Source: Gammaproteobacteria bacterium
GTDB taxonomy: Bacteria > Pseudomonadota > Gammaproteobacteria > UWMA-0217
Reading direction: 5' to 3'
Assembly: GCA_011330835.1 (NCBI GenBank)
Contig: DRPO01000628.1
Coordinates: forward strand, 1-6,612
DNA: 6,612 nucleotides
In this document: positions 1 through 5,370 of the stretch, in pieces
How the letters are laid out: the number at the start of each line of letters is the position of its first letter
Numbering within the stretch: position 1 is the stretch's first letter
Position numbers and translations under genes: made by a program
The notes under the pieces: generated by a model
The model's database searches: none
The model's input: only the letters and a program-made list of their open reading frames with translations
Told to the model about the DNA's origin: nothing

Positions 1-25
1 AGTCACGGTGGCGCTCCCAATAATC

Positions 26-49
26 CCCTCTCCCCTTTGGGGGAGAGGG
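26..49. repeat. GC-rich intergenic hairpin repeat
   Basis: A perfect 10-bp inverted repeat, CCCTCTCCCC (26-35) and GGGGAGAGGG (40-49), closes on a 4-nt TTTG loop. It continues into GTTAGGGTGAGGGGG (49-63). This hairpin plus GTTAGGGTGAGG tail is a pattern I recognise as a very common dispersed intergenic repeat in beta- and gammaproteobacteria. It has no T-tract on either strand of the terminator kind, so it is not a clear intrinsic terminator, although it could end or stabilise a transcript entering from the left. Bases 1-20 and 64-175 show nothing I can support. Confidence 0.6.
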
Positions 50-176
50 TTAGGGTGAGGGGGAAAACCGCATATCGGGATACAGGGTGCGAGTACTTTT
101 GCAACTATTGATACAACGCAGCTATCGGCGAAAAGATGCGCGGCATGAACGAGGTATTCTTGGTCGCAAGAGGTAT

Positions 177-298
177 ACCGCAGAGGCGCGGAGAACGCAA
201 AGACCAGGGAGGAAAAAGAGTGGCGGCATCCAGATTGGCTGGATGATGCAAAGCGCTTGCGAATTTGAAAACTCTGCGTGCTCTGTGTCCTCTGTGGT
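177..298. repeat. Dispersed-type repeat with imperfect inverted termini
   Basis: The left end (177-202, starting ACCGCAGAGG) and the reverse complement of the right end (272-298, starting ACCACAGAGG) agree at about 21 of 26 positions with one gap. This gives a roughly 120-bp element with inverted termini around an unrelated centre. The ends resemble the ACCACAGAGGACACAGAG type of repeat that I recall as widespread in environmental bacterial genomes. An open frame crosses it (87-401) but has no family resemblance and low-complexity, Arg/Ser-rich composition, so I treat the region as non-coding. Whether the element is mobile cannot be told from one copy. Confidence 0.5.
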
Positions 299-332
299 TC
301 AATCTTTAAACTTCCACCATTCCAGCAGCAAT

Positions 333-363
333 GCCCGATGCGCCTTCGGCTTATCAGGCCTAC
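333..363 (+). repeat. REP/PU-like palindromic element
   Basis: The stretch from GCCCGATGCGCC through GGCTTATCAGGCCTAC forms a mismatched hairpin. G333-C335 pairs with G357-C359, G337-T339 with A353-C355, and G342-C344 with G348-C350, around a TTC loop, with internal mismatches at 336/356 and 341/351. Both the sequence and the mismatched stem closely resemble enterobacterial REP (palindromic unit) elements ending in TTATC(A/C)GGCCTAC. Such elements lie outside genes and can bind gyrase or IHF or stabilise mRNA. No REP-associated transposase (RAYT) gene is in the window. Confidence 0.55.
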
Positions 364-396
364 AATCATCCCCGCAAGATTTTCACGCGCGAGAAG

Positions 397-404
397 TATA
401 AAAT
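397..404 (+). promoter_or_regulatory. Possible -10 box for malic enzyme gene
   Basis: TATAAAAT at 397-404 matches a sigma-70 -10 hexamer in either register (TATAAA or TAAAAT). It lies 33 nt before the malic enzyme start, which would give a leader of about 27 nt. No convincing -35 hexamer is present at normal spacing (374-382 reads gcaagattt), so the promoter would be weak or activator-dependent. The call rests only on the -10 match and its position. Confidence 0.3.
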
Positions 405-437
405 GACGCCCGTTTCTCTCTCCCCGGATACCGCCTC

Positions 438-1670
438 ATGAGCACCCCCACCTCTGAAGAATCGCTTCGCTATCATTCCGCCACGCCGCCGGGAAAGCTG
501 GCGATCCAGGTCACCAAGCCGACGAAGACGCAGAAGGATCTGGCGATGGCCTATACGCCGGGGGTGGCCGAGCCGGTGCGCGCGATCGCCGAGGATGCGG
601 AAGCGGCTTACCGCTATACGGCGCGGGGAAACCTGGTGGGCGTGATCACCGACGGGACGGCAGTGCTTGGGCTGGGCAATGTCGGGGCGCTGGCGGGCAA
701 GCCGGTGATGGAGGGCAAGGCGGTGCTATTCAAACGCTTCGCCAATATCGACGTGTTCGACATCGAGGTGGACGCTTCCGATCCCGAGCGTTTCATCGAG
801 ACGGTCAAGGCGATCGCGCCGACCTTCGGCGGCATCAACCTGGAGGACATCGCCGCGCCGCATTGTTTCGCCATCGAGCGCGAGTTGTCGGCGGCGCTGG
901 ATATTCCCGTTTTTCACGATGACCAGCACGGCACGGCCATTATCATCGCCGCCGGTTTGCTGAACGCGCTGGAGATTCAGGGCAAGCGCATCGAGGAAGC
1001 GAAGATCGTCTGCCTGGGGGCCGGGGCGGCGGGAATCGCGTCGATGACCCTGCTCAAGGCGCTCGGGGCGCGCCACGAGAACCTGTACATGCTCGATCGC
1101 AAGGGCGTGATCCACAGCGGTCGCGACGAGTTGAACGAATACAAGGCGGCGTTTGCCCACGAGACATCGAAACGCACGCTGGCCGATGCCTGCACCGGCG
1201 CGGATGTTTTTATCGGCGTTTCGGGCGCGAACCTGCTGCCGCCGGAAAAACTGCGATTGATGGCGGACAAGCCGGTGGTTTTCGCGCTGTCCAACCCCGA
1301 CCCTGAAATCCGCCCCGAACTGGCCAAACAGACGCGGGACGACCTGATCATGGGCACGGGGCGCAGCGACTACCCCAACCAGGTGAACAACGTGCTCGGA
1401 TTCCCGTTCATCTTTCGCGGCGCGCTGAACGTGCGGGCGCGCAAGATCAATACTGAAATGCAGATCGCGGCCGTGCATGCGCTCAAGAACCTGGCTCGCG
1501 AGCCGGCGCCGCCGGAGGTGCTGGAAGCCTATCAACTGGATTCGCTGGAATTCGGCCCGGACTACATCATTCCAAAACCACTCGACCCCCGGCTGATCGA
1601 CGTTGTCGCTCCGGCGGTCGCGCGGGCGGCAATCGACAGCGGCGTCGCGGCGGAGGAATACCTTCGGTAG
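438..1670 (+). CDS. maeB: Malic enzyme, single-domain MaeB-type
   Basis: This 410-residue cytoplasmic enzyme oxidatively decarboxylates malate to pyruvate and CO2 with reduction of NAD(P)+. It closely follows the N-terminal half of E. coli MaeB. Visible landmarks are the proposed catalytic Tyr39 in AYTPGVAEP and Lys94 in PVMEGK. The metal-binding acids are Glu136-Asp137 (NLEDI) and Asp161-Asp162 (FHDDQHGT). Further landmarks are the Rossmann loop GAGAAG (194-199), SNPDPE (286-290 region) and GRSDYPNQVNNVLGFPFIFR (308-327). Asp220 ends the second cofactor strand, so NAD versus NADP preference is uncertain. The protein stops at SGVAAEEYLR, where E. coli MaeB continues into a phosphotransacetylase-like regulatory domain (about 760 residues in total), so that domain is absent. 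The ATG has only a weak upstream GGA (426-428). The gene is separated by 215 nt from nhaB and appears to be its own unit. Confidence 0.95.
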   Translation: MSTPTSEESLRYHSATPPGKLAIQVTKPTKTQKDLAMAYTPGVAEPVRAIAEDAEAAYRYTARGNLVGVITDGTAVLGLGNVGALAGKPVMEGKAVLFKRFANIDVFDIEVDASDPERFIETVKAIAPTFGGINLEDIAAPHCFAIERELSAALDIPVFHDDQHGTAIIIAAGLLNALEIQGKRIEEAKIVCLGAGAAGIASMTLLKALGARHENLYMLDRKGVIHSGRDELNEYKAAFAHETSKRTLADACTGADVFIGVSGANLLPPEKLRLMADKPVVFALSNPDPEIRPELAKQTRDDLIMGTGRSDYPNQVNNVLGFPFIFRGALNVRARKINTEMQIAAVHALKNLAREPAPPEVLEAYQLDSLEFGPDYIIPKPLDPRLIDVVAPAVARAAIDSGVAAEEYLR

Positions 1671-1698
1671 ACGCCCTTCATCCCAGTCGCTGCCGCAT

Positions 1699-1729
1699 TT
1701 GAGCGCAACACTTCACAATGGAGTAAAAT
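1699..1729 (+). promoter_or_regulatory. Candidate sigma-70 promoter of nhaB
   Basis: TTGAGC (1699-1704) and TAAAAT (1724-1729) are separated by 19 bp, slightly longer than ideal. Transcription would start near 1736, just before the first paired base of the structured leader (1746). This position agrees with the leader being a complete 5' UTR. The hexamers are imperfect and the call is by eye. Confidence 0.4.
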
Positions 1730-1745
1730 AGTACCCTTGCGCCAT

Positions 1746-1862
1746 CTCCCGGTTGCCAGGCGCGGTGGTAAGATTTTGACAATCGCTTTACCGCCAGGCT
1801 GGCAGCAGGGATTGCTCCGGAAAAGCGGGAGGCCAGGCCCAACAGCCGTTCAGGCTGGCTCC
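1746..1862 (+). promoter_or_regulatory. Structured nhaB 5' leader, candidate cation riboswitch
   Basis: The roughly 140-nt leader folds by eye into a compact structure. Stem A is 1752-1759 with 1799-1806 (8 bp including one G-U pair). It encloses stem B, 1764-1771 with 1788-1795 (8 bp including one T-G), which continues after a 3-nt bulge (1785-1787) as GATT/AATC (1772-1775 with 1781-1784) and a 5-nt loop. CTCCC (1746-1750) can pair with GGGAG (1827-1831) to close the domain. CTCC (1815-1818) and CTCC (1859-1862) compete for the same GGAG. A further hairpin CAGCC/GGCTG (1843-1847 with 1853-1857) is exclusive with GCCAG/CTGGC (1832-1836 with 1855-1859). The loop CGTTC (1847-1851) is complementary to GAACG (1878-1882), beside the Shine-Dalgarno. 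Mutually exclusive pairings just before a Na+/H+ antiporter gene suggest a riboswitch. The Li+ sensing nhaA-I class is the first known family to compare, but that match is from memory and unverified. Confidence 0.55.
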
Positions 1863-1885
1863 GAACAACAAACGAGGGAACGAAA

Positions 1886-3424
1886 ATGTTGGCTAGCGCA
1901 ACCCTGTCACACAGGACACTCATGCAATCATCCATCTTTCACGCGATGTACGGGAACTTTCTCGGCAACTCCTCCCGGTGGTACAAATCCACGATCATCG
2001 CCTTCTTGCTGATCAACCCGATTCTGTGGTTTTCCGGATTTCATTTTCTGGCCGGCTGGGTGCTGATCGCGGAATTCATCTTTACGCTGGCGATGGCGCT
2101 CAAATGCTACCCGCTGCAACCGGGCGGCCTGCTGGCGCTCGAAGCCGTTATCATCGGGATGACCTCTTCCCACTCGGTCATGCACGAGGTGGAAGGCAAT
2201 CTCGAAGTCATCCTGCTGCTGATCTTCATGGTCGCCGGCATCCATTTCATGCGCGACCTGCTGATGTTCGCGTTTACCCGAATTCTGCTGGGCGTACGCT
2301 CGAAAATCGTGTTGTCGCTGATGTTCAGCGGCGTGGCGGCCTTCCTGTCCGCGTTTCTCGACGCGCTAACCGTCACGGCGGTGCTGATCGCGGTCGCCAT
2401 CGGCTTCTACACGGTCTACCACCGCGTCGCCTCGGGCAAAAAATTCGACGAGGACTACGATCATTCAGGCGATCACGGCGTCCATCAACTGCACCGCGAG
2501 GATCTCGACAACTTTCGCGCCTTCCTGCGCAGCCTAATCATGCACGGCGCGGTCGGAACCGCGCTGGGCGGTGTCTGCACCCTCGTTGGCGAACCGCAGA
2601 ACCTGCTGATCGCCGACAAGGCCGGCTGGAATTTCGTGGAATTCGCCGTGACTATGGCGCCCGTGACGGTTCCCGCCGTCGTCTTCGGCTTGCTCACCTG
2701 CGTCGCCCTGGAAGTCACCGGCCTGTTCGGCTACGGCGCCAAGCTGACCGACAATGTGCGCTCGGTTCTGGCGGAATATCAGGTGGAACAGGAGAAAAAG
2801 CGCCGCCCCGCCGATGTCGCTAACCTCATCGTCCAGGCTGTGGTCGCGGTCATCCTGATCCTTTCCCTGGCTTTCCATCTGGCTCCCGTGGGGCTGATCG
2901 GTCTGACCATCATCGTTCTGCTGACCGCCTTCACCGGCGTCATCGAAGAACACCAGATCGGTCACGCCTTCGAGGAAGCCCTGCCGTTCACCGCGTTGCT
3001 GGTTGTTTTCTTCGCGGTCGTCGCCGTCATCCACGACCAGCAACTGTTCCACCCCATCACCCACGCGGTGCTGGAAATGCCCACCGACAGTCAGCCGGTC
3101 ATGCTGTTTATCGCCAACGGCGTGCTCTCGGCGATCAGCGACAACGTCTTTGTCGCCACCGTCTATATCAACGAAATGCTCACCGCGCTGCACGATGGCG
3201 TCATCACCCGCGAGCACTTCGACGCGCTGGCGGTCGCCATCAACACCGGCACCAACCTGCCCAGCGTCGCCACCCCCAACGGCCAGGCCGCGTTTCTGTT
3301 TCTGCTCACCTCCGCGCTGGCGCCATTGATTCGCCTCTCGTATCTGCGCATGATGCTGATGGCGCTGCCCTACACCATCGTTCTTGTTGTGGTGGGGATC
3401 GTTAGCATTATGGTCGCCTTCTGA
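1886..3424 (+). CDS. nhaB: Na+/H+ antiporter NhaB
   Basis: This inner-membrane secondary transporter exports Na+ (and usually Li+) in exchange for protons. The 512-residue frame matches E. coli NhaB along its whole length. Recognisable segments are FIFTLAMALKCYPL (64-77), SAFLDALTV (155-163, containing conserved membrane Asp159), GTALGGV and GEPQNL (224-240), DQQLF (384-388), SDNVFVATVYINE (418-430) and NTGTNLPSVATPNGQAA (453-469). About a dozen hydrophobic segments are visible. The start is ambiguous. ATG 1886 has GAGGG at 1874-1878, 7 nt upstream. ATG 1922 (Met13) has AGGA at 1913-1916, 5 nt upstream, and exactly reproduces the distance from Met to the NFLG motif in E. coli NhaB. The longer form is given here because its Shine-Dalgarno lies directly after the structured leader, but 1922 is equally plausible. 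The C terminus is roughly 13-20 residues shorter than in E. coli. The gene is probably monocistronic, controlled by the leader. Confidence 0.96.
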   Translation: MLASATLSHRTLMQSSIFHAMYGNFLGNSSRWYKSTIIAFLLINPILWFSGFHFLAGWVLIAEFIFTLAMALKCYPLQPGGLLALEAVIIGMTSSHSVMHEVEGNLEVILLLIFMVAGIHFMRDLLMFAFTRILLGVRSKIVLSLMFSGVAAFLSAFLDALTVTAVLIAVAIGFYTVYHRVASGKKFDEDYDHSGDHGVHQLHREDLDNFRAFLRSLIMHGAVGTALGGVCTLVGEPQNLLIADKAGWNFVEFAVTMAPVTVPAVVFGLLTCVALEVTGLFGYGAKLTDNVRSVLAEYQVEQEKKRRPADVANLIVQAVVAVILILSLAFHLAPVGLIGLTIIVLLTAFTGVIEEHQIGHAFEEALPFTALLVVFFAVVAVIHDQQLFHPITHAVLEMPTDSQPVMLFIANGVLSAISDNVFVATVYINEMLTALHDGVITREHFDALAVAINTGTNLPSVATPNGQAAFLFLLTSALAPLIRLSYLRMMLMALPYTIVLVVVGIVSIMVAF

Positions 3425-3456
3425 CCCACGACCTGGCGCCGATGTTTTACTCAGGC

Positions 3457-3541
3457 TGTAGGGTGGATCAAGCGAAGCGGATCCACCGGATAGGGCGTAT
3501 TCGGTGGATCCGCTTCGCGTGACCCGCCCCACGCGGCTACA
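3457..3541. repeat. Palindromic intergenic repeat (MITE-like)
   Basis: A perfect 17-bp inverted repeat (3472-3488 with 3502-3518, core GCGGATCCACCG) surrounds a 13-nt centre. The outer ends are TGTAG (3457-3461) and CTACA (3537-3541). The outermost 10-20 nt on each side are only partly complementary. The form, TGTAGGGTGGATC followed by a GCGAAGCG arm and its mirror, is one I recognise as a dispersed repeat in gammaproteobacteria. It lies 32 nt after nhaB and could act as a 3' end stabiliser or transcription barrier, but no T-tract follows it. No transposase is nearby. Confidence 0.6.
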
Positions 3542-3545
3542 AAAA

Positions 3546-3584
3546 TTTACAGAAACTTCCAAAATATGGAAGTTTCTGTAAAAT
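3546..3584 (+). promoter_or_regulatory. Operator palindrome and -10 box of abiE-like operon
   Basis: A perfect 16-bp dyad runs from 3546 to 3561 and from 3567 to 3582 around a 5-nt centre. The left arm reads TTTACAGAAACTTCCA. A -10 hexamer TAAAAT (3579-3584) overlaps the end of the right arm, and a weak -35 (CTTCCA, 3557-3562, 16-bp spacing) falls inside the dyad. A protein bound here would block RNA polymerase. AbiEi antitoxins are known to bind inverted repeats in their own promoter and repress the operon, so this is the likely autoregulatory operator. The predicted start point (about 3591) is at or next to the GTG start codon at 3592, which would make the mRNA leaderless or nearly so. Confidence 0.6.
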
Positions 3585-3591
3585 AATAGGG

Positions 3592-4245
3592 GTGACACCT
3601 CTTACCAAACAAATCCTCCAATCCGGCCTCTCGGACCGGCCCCTGTCAACCCACCAAGTCCGCCGACTGCTGGGCGGCAGTGACGCGCGTCTGCATGGCC
3701 AGGTCAATCGCGCGCTCAAGGCGGGAGAGCTGATCAAGCCCCGCCGGGGGTTGTACGTCGTCAATCCCCCGTACCGAAAGCAGCCTTTGCACCCGTTTGT
3801 GCTGGCCCAGCAGATGTCGCCCGGAAGTTATGTTTCGGCGGAATCGGCTCTGGGCTTTCATGGCTGGATTCCCGAGTCGGTGCACACCGTGTTGAGCATG
3901 ACCCATGGCGGCAAATCAGTCACCTATGAGTCCGCGCAACTGGGGAAATTCGAGTTTCGGCGCATGACAACCCATGCCGGTCGATTCTTGGAACAGGTGA
4001 CCAGACGCGAACTACATCGGCAAGTAGCCCTGATCGCCGAACCACTGCGCGCACTGCTGGATCTGGTGTACTTGCGTAAGCTCGATTGGCGGGGAATGGA
4101 TTTCTTGACTGAAGGCTTGCGTATCGACGAACAGCAGCTTCGCGATATTAGCGAATGGGAGATCGCCAGTCTGGAGGCGGTATACAAAAGAAAGCGGGAG
4201 CAAAACTTTCTGTCGGAATTACGCAGGGCGTTGGGCCGTGATTGA
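3592..4245 (+). CDS. AbiEi-like antitoxin / transcriptional repressor
   Basis: This 217-residue protein has the expected architecture of the antitoxin of type IV AbiE toxin-antitoxin systems. Residues 1-58 read as a winged helix-turn-helix (LSTHQVRRLLGG helix region, ALKAGELIKPRRGLYVV wing). Then come YVSAESALGFHGWIP (80-94), a segment typical of this family, and AEPLRALLDLVYLRKLDW (149-166) in the C-terminal antitoxin domain. It should repress its own promoter through the palindrome at 3546-3582 and neutralise the downstream nucleotidyltransferase without stable complex formation, as described for AbiE. The GTG start is the only start codon upstream of the wHTH, because the frame runs back to a stop at 3520 with no ATG. 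The purine run AGGGG abuts the GTG, too close for a normal Shine-Dalgarno. The stop overlaps the next start by 8 nt, indicating translational coupling. Confidence 0.85.
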   Translation: MTPLTKQILQSGLSDRPLSTHQVRRLLGGSDARLHGQVNRALKAGELIKPRRGLYVVNPPYRKQPLHPFVLAQQMSPGSYVSAESALGFHGWIPESVHTVLSMTHGGKSVTYESAQLGKFEFRRMTTHAGRFLEQVTRRELHRQVALIAEPLRALLDLVYLRKLDWRGMDFLTEGLRIDEQQLRDISEWEIASLEAVYKRKREQNFLSELRRALGRD

Positions 4246-5086
4246 GATCATTCAAACTCGCCTGAAAAAATATCATCCCGCCAACGCCCTCGACGAGGAA
4301 AATGCGCTCAAGGAAATTGTGCAGGAGATCCTCCTGTTTGCGCTTTGGCGCGCTGGTTTTTTTGAAGAGGCGGCCTTTCAGGGCGGTACAAGCTTGCGGA
4401 TTCTGCATGGCATGAGCCGCTTCTCGGAGGACATCGATTTTATCCTGCGTCAACAAGATCTCGAGTTTCAATGGCGGCCCTATCTAGAAAATATCGCCGA
4501 GACTTGCGAGGAGTTTGGCATCGCTCCGGAAATTCTGGACAAGCAGCGCATGGACAGCAACGTGAAGGCCGCCTTGATCAAGGATACATCCATTGCGAAT
4601 CAGTTGAACTTGCGTTTTCGGAATCGACACCCTGGCAAAAAAGTCACCATCAAGCTGGAAATTGACGTCAATCCGCCGGCAGGCTCCAATTTTGAATACT
4701 CCTATTTGGATTTTCCCGTGGATTACGAGGTGTGCCATCAGGATCTGGCGAGCAACTTTGCCTTGAAAATCCACGCCCTGTTATGCCGCCCCTGGCTCAA
4801 AGGTCGGGATTGGTACGATTTTAGCTGGTACCTCGCCCAAGGCGTCTCTCCAAACATCGAATTACTCGGGAATGCGCTGGCGCAGCACGGCCCATGGCGC
4901 GGACAGAAGATAGCCGTGGATCATGTCTGGCTTGTTGACGCCTTGCGGAACAAGGTGGCGTCGATTGACTGGCGAGAGGCCGCCTTGGATGTGGAACGGT
5001 TCCTGAAGCCTGTCGAACAGAAAAGCCTGCGACTGTGGAGTGACCGGTTTTTCCTTCACAAGATAGGTCGGCTCGCTCCAGGGTGA
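4238..5086 (+). CDS. AbiEii-like nucleotidyltransferase toxin
   Basis: This 282-residue protein carries the DNA polymerase beta-like nucleotidyltransferase pattern of the AbiEii/MenT family. Motif I is GGTSLR (49-54), followed by the acidic metal-binding pair in RFSEDIDF (61-68). A third acidic strand is KLEIDVNP (139-146). KIHALLCR (177-184) and KGRDWYDFSWY (188-198) complete the C-terminal catalytic motifs. All look intact, so the enzyme is likely active. Related toxins transfer nucleotides to targets such as the tRNA acceptor stem; the target here is unknown. The GTG start overlaps the last 8 nt of the antitoxin gene and has AGGG (4225-4228) 9 nt upstream. Both genes are clearly more AT-rich than their neighbours (48% G+C in 4261-4320 against 70% in 661-720), suggesting acquisition by transfer. 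The role could be phage abortive infection or region maintenance. No terminator with a T-tract follows the stop. Confidence 0.88.
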   Translation: MIEIIQTRLKKYHPANALDEENALKEIVQEILLFALWRAGFFEEAAFQGGTSLRILHGMSRFSEDIDFILRQQDLEFQWRPYLENIAETCEEFGIAPEILDKQRMDSNVKAALIKDTSIANQLNLRFRNRHPGKKVTIKLEIDVNPPAGSNFEYSYLDFPVDYEVCHQDLASNFALKIHALLCRPWLKGRDWYDFSWYLAQGVSPNIELLGNALAQHGPWRGQKIAVDHVWLVDALRNKVASIDWREAALDVERFLKPVEQKSLRLWSDRFFLHKIGRLAPG

Positions 5087-5139
5087 GCGCATAAAATAAA
5101 ATCAAGCACAGGCTCCCGAAAATTCAATCCCAAGGCGAT

Positions 5140-5170
5140 GTCGGGCGCAGCCCGACGAGCCGTCAGGCTC
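5140..5170. repeat. Two abutting small hairpins
   Basis: GTCGGGC (5140-5146) pairs with GCCCGAC (5150-5156) over a 3-nt loop. It is followed with no gap by GAGCC (5157-5161) pairing with GGCTC (5166-5170) over GTCA. They are followed by a pyrimidine-rich stretch (5171-5184). They begin the highly folded non-coding block that extends to 5370. On the plus strand the pyrimidine tract TTCCTCCCCC is not a good T-tract, so an intrinsic terminator for the toxin operon is possible but not convincing. Bases 5087-5139 show nothing else I can support. Confidence 0.5.
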
Positions 5171-5177
5171 TTCCTCC

Positions 5178-5322
5178 CCCCCTTCACCCGCCCCGCCTCG
5201 ACAGCGCGCCGACTCGGGCAATCGGACAGGAAGTCCGATTGAGGCTTGTTCGCGCAGGGATGCGCGTACAAGCCGACCGACCAAGGCGTGCTGGCGAGGC
5301 GGGAAAAGGCGGGTGACGGGGG
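5178..5322. repeat. Long interrupted dyad with three-way-junction fold
   Basis: Nested complementary arms form one long stem. The pairs are 5178-5182 with 5318-5322, 5184-5192 with 5308-5316 (9 bp), 5193-5200 with 5295-5302 (8 bp), and 5202-5210 with 5285-5293 (9 bp, one G-T pair), interrupted by single mismatches and a 5-nt bulge (5303-5307). The stem opens into a junction with two hairpins. One is CAATCGGAC/GTCCGATTG (5219-5227 with 5233-5241). The other is 5243-5274, with GGCTTGT/ACAAGCC and CGCGCA/TGCGCG pairing around GGGA. Frames crossing it on either strand have no family resemblance. The sequence resembles intergenic elements I recall in Xanthomonas-like and other gammaproteobacteria, so it may be a dispersed repeat, a folded RNA, or both. 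Confidence 0.6.
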
Positions 5323-5336
5323 CGCCCTTTCTTTTG

Positions 5337-5370
5337 GTGACTTTTCTTTGGGCGAGCAAAGAAAAGTCAC
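5337..5370. repeat. 14-bp perfect hairpin, CTTTTCTTTG type
   Basis: GTGACTTTTCTTTG (5337-5350) pairs perfectly with CAAAGAAAAGTCAC (5357-5370) around the 6-nt loop GGCGAG. It is preceded by GGGCGCCCTTTCTTTTG (5320-5336). This motif is a familiar dispersed intergenic repeat of proteobacteria, and its translated forms (containing VTFLWASKEKS-like strings) are often mis-annotated as genes. It probably forms one composite element with the dyad at 5178-5322. Confidence 0.6.

Noticed and set aside
87..401. 104-residue plus-strand open frame
   Set aside because: It spans two repeat-like elements, has no recognisable domain, an atypical composition and no Shine-Dalgarno; treated as chance.
726..1535. 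269-residue minus-strand open frame inside malic enzyme
   Set aside because: Antisense shadow of a conserved gene in high-GC DNA; Arg/Gln-rich with no family resemblance.
1978..2823. 281-residue plus-strand open frame overlapping nhaB
   Set aside because: Arg-rich frame-shifted shadow of nhaB.
3546..3582. Palindrome as the nhaB terminator
   Set aside because: The stem is AT-rich, followed by AAATAATA rather than a T-run, and positioned exactly on the next promoter; an operator is more likely.
2534..3598. 354-residue minus-strand open frame inside nhaB
   Set aside because: Antisense of the membrane protein gene, giving a Gly/Asp/Gln-rich low-complexity translation typical of shadows.
5337..5370. 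Hairpin as an intrinsic terminator
   Set aside because: The stem itself is T-rich, but neither side is followed by a clear T-tract; a dispersed repeat fits better.
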